A stretch of 64,000 nt of DNA. Source: Tuctoria greenei. Taxonomy: Eukaryota; Streptophyta; Magnoliopsida; Poales; Poaceae. Below the pieces are notes generated by a model that was not told the DNA's origin, searched no databases, and was given only the letters and a program-made list of their open reading frames with translations. Of this stretch, positions 21,267-31,779 are shown piece by piece. The DNA is taken from contig JAYESD010000008.1 in NCBI GenBank assembly GCA_036927565.1, positions 115,552,279 to 115,616,278 of the forward strand. The letters run 5' to 3'. How positions within the stretch are numbered: the stretch's first letter is position 1; each line of letters begins with the position of its first letter. The position numbers and the translations under genes were made by a program.

Positions 21267-21486
21267 CTCCTGAGCCCCTCTTGGTGGGAGCAAGAGCCCG
21301 ATGCCGGAGGGCGCGTGACAGCTCCAGAGCCCTCCTTGGTGGGAGCAAGGGCCTGGAGCTGAAGGATGAGTGGCAACTCTGGAGCCCTCCTCGGTGGGAG
21401 CAAGGGTCCGGAGCCGGAGGACGTGTTGCAACTTCGGAGCCCTCCTCGATGGGAGCAAGGGTCTGGATCCGGAGGACACATGGCAG
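21267..21486. repeat. Four 55-bp tandem repeats in the U3 of the Tat-like LTR
   Basis: Units 21267-21321, 21322-21376, 21377-21431 and 21432-21486 are each exactly 55 bp (GAGCCCTCCTCGGTGGGAGCAAGG core), with a partial fifth unit after 21487. The ORFs predicted across them on both strands are repeat translations, not genes. Confidence 0.92.
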
Positions 21487-21568
21487 CTCCGGAGGACGCC
21501 TCAACGGGTAGGCCAGGCCCGGAGCTTCTTCTTGTATGCGGGGGTACCTGTTCTTGAGGGTATCGACA

Positions 21569-24159
21569 GGTGTTATACAAGTTACCTCAAGTGGGGGTCC
21601 TCCCTTAAGCTTGTCCTTGGTCAAGGTCCGCAATAGGGGTTGAAACCCCTAACGGCGGAGGTAGGCCATGAAGTTGTCCTAACCTTGATGCAGTGTGGCT
21701 TTGACATTTGAGGGTTGAGTGTCGATGTTGTGTTGCTTCCCATGGGTGCCTTGAATGTGGTCGAGGAGAGTGTTGTCGATGCAGCTCATGCGCACCTCAA
21801 GGTCTCCCATGCATCGGGTGTCATCCTTCATGCCATGGCTAAGGTCATGATGACCTATAACCACAAAGGAATAAGGTGTACCCATCATGTGTTGGGTGTG
21901 ATCCGCCATCCTTGGATAAGGTCAAAATAGCCTTTAGCCACAAAAGAACAACATGCACCCAACATGTGTTGGGTGTGATCTATCTTTCCTTGACTAAGGT
22001 TAAAATAACCTTTAGCCACAGAGGAACTATGTGCACCCAACGATGGTGGCAACTCCCTTGAGCTTGAATGGGTGTTTAGAATAATGAGAACATAAAGACC
22101 CAACTTATTCATGGCATCCCATTGGTTGCTCATGGAAGGATTCCATGTCAAACCTCTGACCTTGTAAAGCTATGACTGACCCTCGAGATTAAATCCCGAT
22201 AGGTTTCAACCATGCTTGGTTACTCATTGGCCAAGAGATGTTGAAATGGTACCTCCAAATCGACTTCTTGCATGCCTACATAAAAACATTACTCCTGCAA
22301 GCTTCCCCTCTTTGATAGAGAGCGATGGTTAGCTCCCGGCATTTGTGCAGCTGAAACATTGGGTTAGATGACCGAATTTCATTTGTACACCCGAGAAAGA
22401 AAAACCACAAAGATACATCGGGTCCATATTCGAGTGCATCCATAAAGAATGTGTTGTTCATTGATATAAGAGTGGCGCTTTATAAATTAATAAATTTGCA
22501 CCTTTTCTAAAGCCCCTAATTAGAGCAATGCAAGTGATAGATGTACACTCTATGGGTTCCTTATCTTGAATTTTCTAACCATCTTTACTTTTTACAAGAG
22601 CAATTGTTCATCATTTGGAGCATGGCAAACATGATTCTCAATTTTTATCTTCCTGGACAGATTTAATGTAGTCCGTAGGAATTAGAAATCTGGTGATCCA
22701 TGTATAAAAGAGTTCAAATCAAATTTATGGATATTACTAATCCTAGGTGGCCACATACCAATTTAACGATTGAATCATTTCATAAGCATTATTTATTAAA
22801 CCTAGGCAGATAATGTCTAAGTCAATTTAAACCATTCTTATGAAATTCTAGGTACTTGTTTAAGTTTACTCCAAGTAAATTGACATTCCTTTTGAAAAAT
22901 CAGAAAGCAAGCAACACTGACTCTCGTGAGGATGCATAAGAAGTGAATGATGAGGAGGTGTAAACCTTCCTCGCCAATGTAAGCAAAAATAATCATTCAA
23001 TCCTATTGCAACCCAAACGACCAAAAATTTTAAACTCGTACCTAAATTGAAGAGTAATTCGTGTTGAAGGTCGTTGTTTGAGAAACTCACGACCATGGAC
23101 TTTGGTGCAACCTTCATGTTCGATGTCTTTCGCCAAGTTGAGGTTGAAGGTGAATGAAGCTTCATCTTGCTCCTCCATCGGGCTATCATCTTAAGCATTC
23201 CTTCACCATGAACTCAAAACAAGATCAATGGAGGGATATGCTCTTGAATCCTCCCGATGGTGCATAGAGTTTGATGAGGCTTTCCAACCTCTTTACAAGT
23301 TTCCTTCTGGCTGCACTAAAATCAAGAACAAACAAACAACTCGAAGATGGGTTACGTTAGCCAAAAGCAAATTAAACCCTTTTGTCAAATTGTTTTTCAC
23401 AACATGAAACAACTTGCAAATGCAATGAGGATTAACAAAAATCTTTTTTGTTTGAATTAGGAATTTGAATTCAAGTGGTTATGCCCAAAGTTCATATCCA
23501 AATAAATTTATTTCCTAATTCAAAATTTTAATTTTATGTTGGTTGGAAATTTCACTTTCCAACATGCAAGTGTGAAAATCCAAACATGATAAATGCAAAT
23601 GCAAGGGTTGATGGGAATTTTGAATATGCAATTGTAAAAAATCAAATATGGGATAAATACAAATTAACCTATTAGCAAGGACTCACTGAATTTTTGAAGT
23701 CCAATGAGCGGGACTTACCTCCGTCCTGTTTAGCATGATGACGTGTCATCCATACATGGAGATGAAGGTGTGGATGACTTCTCTTGTTGGCAAGCCAAAC
23801 CCCCTTTGGCTGCCATCTAGACAAGTGGGGCCCGTGGTGGCCCCGGCCCCATCGTCTCCTTGATGGAGACTTGTTGATGTTGTGATGACCTTTCCTTCTT
23901 GAAGATGTTCTTTCACGAACTTGGTGAGGCTTGTCCTTCTTCTGCCATTTCCTTGTTTGGCGGTTTAGTGGACTTTGGCCATTTGAATGACCCTGGCTTC
24001 TCTGTCATTGTGGATGGCATGACAGAGTCTCCTCATTTCTCATAAAGGCAATGAGGTTGTCCACTTATGGGGGGTCTTACTTTGACCTTCAAGATATTCC
24101 TTTGGTTCAACCCATGCTTGATCTAGGATCAATAGGTTTCCTTGGGCATAACTACGTGT
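21569..24159. other. Unassigned decayed intergenic DNA with a 77-78-bp repeat
   Basis: About 2.6 kb without a supported gene. Three tandem 77-78-bp units start at 21841, 21918 and 21996 (AAGGTC, then CCACAAAGGAA and CACCCAACATGTGTTGGG words). Beyond 22500 the DNA is AT-rich with TTGAATTCAAG-like words near 23460 and looks like old LTR or untranslated DNA. The stretch nearest 24160 may be the distal part of the Athila-like relic. I see no promoter or RNA gene. Confidence 0.6.
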
Positions 24160-24666
24160 GGACTCCATAATCAAACAAGAAACTCTTCATCCACAGTGCC
24201 ATTTTGCCCAAGGTTGCACGGGCTTGGTTGATTGTAGGGTCCAACAAGTCGTTGTGGAACCCTTGGATCTTGAATGCTTTTCAAAGTGGCTTGTCCTTGG
24301 CCAAATGCTTCTTTGGTGTGTCATTGATTTTTCCTTGGCCATGGACAAGATACTTCAAGGTAGGCTAGTTGAAATTGAATTTGTTGGGATTCAAATTCAC
24401 ATAGCCTCCTTGATTGTATTGATTTCACTTTTGACCTCCTTGTTGGTGGTAGCCTTTGGAGTTGTTTGGAAATGAAAGATCCTCATGTGTCTTAGGGAAA
24501 TAAACCGCCAAGTGCCCCATGTTGACATGGATTTCACAAAACATGCGAACACCCATGACTTGGATCATCCAAACACTTCGCCATTGGCTTGACCTTATCA
24601 ATCTTTTAATAGGAGGTCCAGTTCCATGGCTAGCATGTCCACCTTGTACATGTTGTGCATGCCATG
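24160..24666 (-). pseudogene. Athila-like gypsy gag relic
   Basis: Minus-strand translation shows a degenerate CCHC knuckle at 24538-24497 (CEIHVNMGHLAVYF: second Cys is His, fourth is Phe), followed by PKTHEDLSFPNN, a Gln/Asn/Gly-rich stretch (QGGYVNLNPNKFNFN) and TLKYLVHGQGKIND. This resembles the linker after the knuckle in Athila-type Gag. Several stops interrupt it. It is the apparent target of the CRM-like insertion at 24667. The resemblance is from memory of the family, so the assignment is moderate. Confidence 0.45.
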
Positions 24667-25532
24667 TGATGAGGACATCACAATAGCGGAGATGCACATT
24701 GAACTGCAAGGACCAATCACAAGAGCACGAGCACGATTATTAAATCAGCAGGTGAATTCGTTCCTAACTTCTTTTGCATGTGTGTTTGAGAATAGATTGC
24801 TATGTGATGATTTTAATTGTTATTAGGAATAATGGAGAAGATCAACAAGTGAAGAAAAGAGGCCTTGGGAGCGTGGAGAACCAGTTGGGACGTCCACAAG
24901 TTGATGGAAACAGTTTACAACTCGGACTCGAGTTCAACTTGGAGTCTTGGAGCAGTCCACTTTAAAACGGACGCCCAGGAGGCATACAGACTCCGTTTTT
25001 GACGTTCTACATATGCACGGAAATAGGAGAAATAAAATTTCCAATGGTTCTGGTCCCACATAAAAATTCCTCCGGAGTCATTGGGAAATCGTCCAAACAA
25101 GTCGAGTCTAGCTTTCTGTTCGGTGCTGCGCCACCGAATCGGGCCTTTGGGCCTTGTATCCCGTAAGAGTCCATTAGGGAAGTGTCTAATCGTGTTTTGG
25201 TCGAACCCTAGCCTATAAATACTGTAGCCGCTGGTCATATTCGGTGGCTTTTTCTTAGATCAATAATATCGCCATTCTACGGTTTGTGAGACCCCAACTT
25301 CGTGATTTTCCGTTCGTGTCTTCGACGTTCTTGCTCTTGTTCTCGGTTGCACTTGCAGGGATTAGCCTTCTTGGCGAGGTCAAGCATTTGCAGCACGGTT
25401 GATAACCAACGGAGCCGTGGTGTAGTGATTGCAGGGGTACTCGAACCGCTCGAGTGCCGCGGATCATCAACGTCGAGTTCTCCACTCCAATCGACATACC
25501 TTTCGGAAGATCGGGCCTAAACCTACTCATCA
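24667..25532 (+). repeat. 5' LTR of the CRM-like element
   Basis: 866 bp, TGATGAGGACATC to ACTCATCA, directly followed by the PBS. TATA box CTATAAATA at 25213-25221. The first ~160 bp are open and read IELQGPITRARARLLNQQ, a basic peptide typical of gypsy Pol C-termini, although this is the 5' LTR. The left boundary is set by the TG start and is approximate; no duplication can be tested because the right end is lost. Confidence 0.72.
25213..25221 (+). promoter_or_regulatory. TATA box of the CRM-like LTR
   Basis: CTATAAATA about 320 bp before the LTR end. Its position suits transcription into the internal region. A polyadenylation-like AATAAT lies at about 25263. Confidence 0.6.
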
Positions 25533-26807
25533 ATTGGTATCAGATTTCCAGGTTGCCCGTGAGGTATCTTTCTTTTCCTTCCATTAGATCGATTTTGTTT
25601 CGTACCTAGAGTCCACAGAAAAGCCACAAAAAAATTAGATCGTTTTTACCGCTTCCCAGACTATAGTGCCTGCAGTTTCATTTTTTAGTTTGCATTGTTG
25701 AGTTTGCATTCGTGTGGTCGAGTCTTGTTGCTGGTTTAGCTTTGTGTTTTGGGTCCTAGTTATCGTGTTTCGTCCTTGTTTTCTTGCTATTCGACACCTA
25801 TTCCACAATCCCTAAATAACAAACCAATCCACCACGTTCATCGGTTTGCCCTAGCTAGCCGCCTTGCGTGAACTCCCGCATCACCAGCCCTAGATTAGGT
25901 GACAAACCTTTGTGCCATTCATCCTTGAATCATCACACACCACCCAATTAGTTGCTGTGCAAATTCCCGATCGTTTTCATATCCGATTGCGAGTACTGTT
26001 CTCAAATCGAGTTGGAATCAACATCCAAAAAAACGTAACTCGGACAGCCTACCTTAAAACGGCCATAACTTTCGCATACGAACTCGAAATCAGGCGATCT
26101 TTTTTTCAAATTCATCTACGCAAAATTTTGCATCTGATTTTCTGCCGCATAGCCACGTTCGGTGAAATTAGATTGCCCAAATTCCCCTCGGAAGATAGGC
26201 TATCCGGCCTCCGAAGTTTCAGCACAAATTTTAAAGAATATTCTTGATTTTCTGTAGGCCGCATATTACATCCAATTGAGCTGAAAATTTGTGTTCTTCC
26301 TATATTTGTGCTCCTAAGTAAAGAAAAAATATCAAAAAAATATTACAAAAAAGAAAAAAAATAGTGAAGAGCACGCATATTAAAGCAATTGTCCTATACC
26401 ACTTGGTGCTATTTTCTTGGCTATATCATTCTGTCTTTCTTTTGCCATGATACTTCCTTGTGTTGTGCTAGGCTCTAGGGCAATTGGTTGACCAGCAAAA
26501 GTTTCCTACATTGAATACTTATTCAACTTTGTTTAGCTGTTAACGATTTTCTACTTATTAGCCACCATATTATGCCATCCAAGCTCCACCTTTCTCTTGA
26601 GCATAACACTTTTGCAATCAACCCATGCTTCATTGGTTCATCTCACCGTCCACACCACCTGCTGTGTCAGTAAGAACACTTGTAAGAGCGTGGTAAGACG
26701 CTTGAGCGATTGAGCGAGAGAGATTGTTTTCTTGCACCTTCCACATTCTCACTATAGTTGATAGGGATAAAATATTTTTTTTTGTTGTCTTTTGTTTCCT
26801 ACTAACA
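25533..26807 (+). other. PBS and untranslated leader of the CRM-like element
   Basis: TGGTATCAGA at 25535-25544 is an initiator-Met-tRNA type PBS. The following ~1.25 kb has no convincing coding region before the gag ATG at 26808. It includes an A-rich stretch at about 26310-26360. Short ORFs here show no domain. Confidence 0.7.
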
Positions 26808-29800
26808 ATGGCAGGAGAAGACAATGATGATGAATGTGTTCAACATGCTGAGTTACGTGATATGATGAAGATCATGACGGATATGTTCGCCAAATACAAT
26901 GCAGCAACAGAGGAGTCATTGGCGAACTTGACTCGCCAACTGGATGACCTTGCTCTTAGGATGAATACTTTTGAGGCTCGGTTGCCTCTCGCTGGAAGAC
27001 AAGAAGACAATGCTTATGATGAACTGGAAGATCACAATAATCAGCCAAGACTGCCACTTTATCGTCGAGGTATGGGAGGTAATAATCATAACAATTATAA
27101 TCGTCCTCCTGATGATCCGTTTGCTAAAGTGAAATTTACTATACCCTCTTTTTCTGGTGCTTATGATGCTGAGGCTTATCTTGATTGGGAGATGATAGTA
27201 GAGCAAAAATTTAATTCCCATCTTGTTCCTGAACAACATAGAGTTCGTCAAGCCACTAGTGAGTTTAAGGACTTTGCTATCATATGGTGGAATGAACTTG
27301 TTAAAACTAGAACTGACCCTCCAACATGGGATAGATTAAAGGAAGCTATGCTTGTTCAATTTGTTCCACCATCTTTTCAGCGGGACCTTCGCAAAAAATT
27401 GCAGCGTTTAGACCAAGGTAACATGTCCGTAGAGGAGTATTATCAAGAGTTACAAAAGGGTATGTTGCGTTGTGGGGTAGTAGAGGACATGGATGATAAA
27501 ATATCTCGTTTTTATGGGGGGTTGAGGCATGAAATTTAGGACATTGTTGATTACAAGGAATATGATACTGTTAACAGATTGTTTCAGCTTGCTATGTTGG
27601 CAAAAAAAGAATTGCAGGGCCAACAACAACAGCAACATCGCATGAGGAGCAACTTCACGCCGCGTGCAGCGACTACACCAACCAAAACAGCACCATCTTC
27701 GACCCCCCGTGCAGCGACTACACCACTCAATGGCGGCTAACGAACTATACCTGCTGCTCCACCTTCTCGCATGCCGGAAGGCAGCAAGGCGACATCATTC
27801 AAGCCTTCTTCGTCCACTCCTTCTACGGGTCATACTTCTGACATTATGTGTCACCGCTGCCAGGGACTTGGTCATATGATGAGAGATTGCCCAAGCAAAC
27901 TAGCATACATAGCACGCGACGATGGCGGGTATGATAGTACTTCGGATGTTGAAGATGAATATTCTCTTGCTACTGACTTTACAGATCCAAATGACGAACA
28001 CACCGAAGAAGAGGTACTTGGTACAGCGGTGATGGAGAACTATAGGAGCATCATTGTGCAGCGTGCCTTGAGCTCCAAAGTGGAGACTGACGAAAGGCTA
28101 CAACGACACAACCTCTTCCACATGTTTCTCGTCATCAAGGACTGCCGTGTACACACTATAATTGATGGAGGTAGCTGCAATAACTTGGTGAACACGGACG
28201 TCATCAAGAAACTCGGTTTGACAACAAGAGCACACCCTCATCCGTACCCCATTCAATGGTTCAGCAACAGCGGTAAGGTTCGGGTAACACAAACAGCGAG
28301 AATACATTTTTCAATTGGTTCATACCATGATTTTGCTGATTTTGATGTTGTTACTATGGGTGCCTGTTCTCTTTTATTGGTTCGTCCTTGGGAATTTGAT
28401 ACAGATGCTATTCATCATGGTAGAACCAATAAATATACTCTCATGCATAAGGGAAAGAAAAACACTTTGCTCCCCATGACTCCTGCTGAAATTGTGCATT
28501 TTGAGAAGAGTAAAATTCGTGATGGCAAAGCAACAAAATTATAATATGTAAAACAGCAAGTTATTAAGTTAAAATCACCATCGTTGCTCACAACTTAATC
28601 TAAACTTGCTGATTTATTCGATGCTAAGGGGATGTGCTATGCTTTAGTTTGCAAAGAAGCCATGTTTTCACTTCATGAATTGTCTATTGCATTGCCCCCT
28701 GCTGTTGCTAACCTTTTGCAGGAGTTTGAGGATGTGTTTCCCTCCAAGATACCCCTTGGTTTACCACCAATGAGAGGCATTGAACACAAGATCGATTTGA
28801 TTCCAGGAGCTAGTTTGCCAAATCGTGCAGTATACAGGGCGAATCCACAAGAAACTAAGGAAATTCAGCGACAAGTCCAAGCTCTTTTGGACCGTAGGTA
28901 CATTCATGAAAGCCTTAGCCCTTGTTCCATTCCCGTTCTTTTGGTTCCTAAGAAAGATGGTAGTTGGCGCATGTGTGTTGATTGTCGAGCAATTAATAAC
29001 ATCACCATTCGATATCGTTATCCAATTCCTCGATTAGATGACATGCTTGATGAATTTAGTGGTACTATCATCTTCACAAAAATTGACTTGCGTAGTGGTT
29101 ACCACCAAATTAGAAGCACTAGGAGATGAATGGAAAACTGCATTTAAAACCAAGTTTGGACTTTATGAGTGGTTAGTCATGCCTTTTAGTTTAACTAATG
29201 CACCCAGCACCTTTATGCGATTAATGAACGAGGTTTTACGTGCTTTCATTGGACAGTTTGTGGTGGTTTACTTCGATGATATCCTCATTTACATCAAGTC
29301 ATATGATGAACATCTTGATCATTTACGTGCTGTTTTTATTTTTACTATTTTGAGAGATGCACGTTTGTTTGGTAACCTCGAAAAGTGCGTCTTTTGCACC
29401 AATCGAGTCTCGTTTCTTGGCTATGTCGTTTCCTCGCAGGGAATTGAGATGGATGAGGCAAAAATTGAAGCAATCACCTGCTGGCCAGCCCCAACAACCG
29501 TCACACAGGTTCGTAGTTTTCTTGGTCTTGCAGGTTTCTATCGGCGCTTTGTGTGGGATTTCAGCACCATTGCAGCACCTCTACATGAGCTAACGAAGAA
29601 GGGAGTTCCATTTCGATGGGGCGAACAGCAGCAACAAGCTTTTGATGCTCTCAAATCGAAGCTTACACAAGCACCATTACTACAACATCCTGATTTTGAC
29701 AAGACCTTTGAGTTAGAATGCGATGCAAGCGGCATTGGTATTGGAGGCGTTCTCATACAAGGATGTAAACCCGTTGCTTTCTTTAGTGAAAAACTTCATG

Positions 29801-29884
29801 GTCCTTCTCTGAATTATTCTACTTATGATAAGGAATTGTATGCCTTAGTGCGTGTATTACAAACTTGGAAACATTATCTTTGGC
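26808..29884 (+). pseudogene. Gag-Pol of the CRM-like element, broken and truncated in RNase H
   Basis: ATG at 26808 (MAGEDNDDEC) is a better start than the upstream Met because it follows the leader and begins the conserved part. Domains: gypsy Gag (FTIPSFSGAYDAEAYLDWE ... FYGGLRHEI), CCHC knuckle CHRCQGLGHMMRDC at 27849-27890, protease IDGGSCNNL near 28160, RT from about 28740 with YFDD at 29269-29280, RNase H start ELECDASGIGIGG near 29710. Gag and Pol share one frame to about 29110, with in-frame stops at 27537-27539, near 27738, 28542-28544 and near 28600. A net frameshift follows LRSGYHQIR (about 29115), just before DEWKTAFKTKFG. Homology ends at TWKHYLW near 29884. Confidence 0.85.
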
Positions 29885-29925
29885 ATCAAGACACCAAAAA
29901 TAAGGAGAGGAGGGACCTAAAGTCT

Positions 29926-31472
29926 TCAAGCCTCGCTGTTGGTCCTCTCATCGTCTTCATCTTCGTCTTCGGGCTGATGATGAGGAGGAGGAGATACGGA
30001 GCCACTCGAGCCTCCAATGCCAAAGTAGGCAAGCTCGGAGGGGTCAAGGGTCCGAGCTCGGTGAAGTCGGAGTCGGAATCATCAGAGATTACCGGAAATC
30101 CAATGGGCTCGATCTACAGTTTCTGACAAATCTGCTTCACATGTGCCTTGACACACTTCATGCCTTCCTTTCTTCTCTTGTTAAGCTTGTGGGCCTTCAC
30201 CTCGGCCTTTCTGCAGGAAGCAAAGATAGCAACCAAGTATTTGAAGATGCCACTAGCAGATCCTTTTTGAGGGGCTGCCCTAGTGGCATGGGCAGCCCTG
30301 GCATCTCCACTTCCTCTTGCCAAAGGCTCAAAACTGGAGGCGGGAGAAGGAGCAGCCTGAATGCTTGGCTTATGAGGCATTTGGGGCCTCAAAGGAAGAT
30401 GCTACACATCTTTGACAAAATCAATCCCAGTGACATTCTCAATCATGAACATAAGATATGGAGCATAGCCACACGACCTGTTGGGTGTGCAAGAGATGTT
30501 GACCATATCGTTCCAGATGTAGTCAGCCAAATAAAACTTGCGGTCCTTGCTTATGACCCTCATCAGGGTCCGGAGGTAGCCCTGCACACACCCAGCATCC
30601 CCATCCTTAGGGGCAATTGTCTTCCTCAAAACTCTGTTCAACACCACAAAGAATGGCTTAATGTTCTTCGTGGAGGAAGGGTTGAACTTGGAGTTGGGCT
30701 CATATAGGAATTTCATCTTATCCTTCTCAATGACACCTATATTGTGGATGACCAAGTTGTCATGGCTTGAGGTGTCAAGGTGCAGCAGGCTTGCAAAGTC
30801 TTTATAGGTTATACTGTACTTGGATCTGTGCGTCATCCAAGTAACACTCTCTTCATCATCACTTGAGAAATGGCAAGTTGCAAAGAACTGGGCCACCACT
30901 TCATCATTCCAATTGTACTTGAAGGCGAAGAAGTCCTTCAAGCCATGCCTTTCCATTGCTTCCACCACTTCAACGAATGGTGAGCAGCCCTTCTTTTCAA
31001 AATGTGCCCAATCAATCCACTGGCTGCGCACTACATGTGTCTTCATGGGGAGGTACACAGACTTGTAGAAATCTACATGGAAATTGCTCCAAAATCTGCC
31101 ATCCACAGCTTGCTTCGAACGGCATACCAATCAACATTTCTTAATTTTGCAGCCGAGTCGCTGCCCTTCCCATTGAACCTTTCTTCTGCGGGATCCCGAG
31201 TCCCTTGCCTTGGGGCTGACATCTTCAGGGGGCCAATCGGGCCTGTTGCGATCCCCTTGCCCTTGCCCTTTGCTGGCGGGCACTCGCCGAGCTAGGGCCA
31301 CCACAGGCGGAGGCCCTGGAGGCAGGCACCTTTTGTCGAGCCAGCCTCTTCTAAGACTGAGGAGGAGATGGGGCTGGCTCGGAAGTTTGCTTCTTGCTTT
31401 GGTCCGCCGAAGCGGGGCTTCTTGGGCCATCTCGGCTTTGAAGTCCGAAGCTTCGTCGTGAGAGCTCGACAT
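29926..31472 (-). pseudogene. Env-position ORF of Max2, broken
   Basis: Homologue of the Max1 2640-4154 ORF. The likely start is ATG at 31472-31470 (MSSSHDEASDF). A low-complexity Pro/Arg/Ser N-terminal part is followed by the conserved core (GRFWSNFHVDFYKSVY, WMTHRSKYSITYKDF, RKTIAPKDGDAG, FVKDV) and an acidic C-terminus (EDEDEDDER) ending near 29926. Lesions are a TGA at about 31133-31131, a TAG just after FVKDV near 30400, a TAG after KQICQKL near 30116, and a shift near 30040. Conservation of the core in two diverged elements shows the ORF belongs to the lineage. Confidence 0.78.
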
Positions 31473-31587
31473 GCCCTGAGAATGAATTGTACAAGGTATG
31501 GATAAGAATGGATGACAAGGAGTTGAATGGATGACAAGAAATTTGCATTGAGGAATTAAAAAGTTAGGGTTGAGTTTAGAAAAATCG

Positions 31588-31665
31588 GACTTGTCCGGTG
31601 TACATGCACGGACTAGTCCGGGTGACCGGACTTGTCCGTGCGTGGACCACACTAGTCTGGTATTC
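31588..31665. repeat. Palindrome-type array upstream of the Max2 env-like ORF
   Basis: Four units of the GGACTAGTCCGG / GGACTTGTCCGG type lie between pol and the env-like ATG, the same place as in Max1 (4431-4540). No clear TATA box follows here. The minus strand then reads CTAAACTCAACCCTAAC and a short leader to 31472. Confidence 0.8.
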
Positions 31666-31779
31666 ATCCTCAAAGACCTAACTTATGAGACAAATGGACT
31701 TACTCAATGCAAAATTAGCCTAACAGCAATGTAATACAGGTTGCAAATTTTCAAGCCACATTCCGAGCATCAAGGATGT

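Larger units (their letters stand above)
18515..21568 (-). mobile_element. Tat-like gypsy element, non-coding part plus 5' LTR (partial, minus strand)
   Basis: Right part of a Ty3/gypsy element: an LTR at 20591-21568, a PBS beside it and ~2 kb of internal DNA without a protein-coding frame, running left to where C1 is inserted. Internal DNA contains words shared in sense with the Tat copy A 3' region (CCTGGTCCTGCACCCTAAG on this element's strand, compare 46950), which supports Tat affiliation. It may be a non-autonomous derivative or one with gag-pol deleted or beyond the window. Confidence 0.65.
20591..21568 (-). repeat. 5' LTR of the Tat-like element
   Basis: 978 bp; on the minus strand it starts TGTCGATACCCTCAAG, resembling the Tat copy A LTR start TGTCGGTACCCTGCG, and ends CCCTTCGACA. 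TATA box CTATAAAAG on the minus strand at 20858-20866. U3 carries four 55-bp repeats. No second LTR is in the window. Confidence 0.82.
24667..29884 (+). mobile_element. CRM-like Ty3/gypsy chromovirus, 3' truncated
   Basis: Plus-strand element with 5' LTR 24667-25532, PBS, a ~1.27-kb leader, gag, protease, RT and the start of RNase H. It stops abruptly near 29880, where Max2 3' sequence begins. Gag and RT words (DPFAKVKFTIPSFSG, IDGGSCNNL, YFDDILIY) are those of grass centromeric-retrotransposon-type chromoviruses. The LTR start encodes an integrase C-terminus-like peptide, a feature reported for the CRM clade. The integrase and 3' LTR are missing. At least four stops and one frameshift make it dead. 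Confidence 0.78.

Noticed and set aside
21111..21636. Several overlapping ORFs on both strands
   Set aside because: They arise because the 55-bp repeat, with its GC-rich unit, lacks stops in several frames; no domain and the sequence is an LTR.
24158..24475. 105-codon plus-strand ORF with a hydrophobic C-terminus, considered as a small membrane protein
   Set aside because: It lies antisense to the Athila-like gag relic and shows no conserved family; the hydrophobic run is the complement of Asn/Gln/Lys-rich codons.
28632..29129. Separate host gene with RT-like domain
   Set aside because: It is in frame with the preceding gag-protease of the CRM-like element and is part of its broken polyprotein.
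30141..30707. 188-codon plus-strand ORF
   Set aside because: Antisense shadow of the Max2 env-like ORF, with no recognisable domain.
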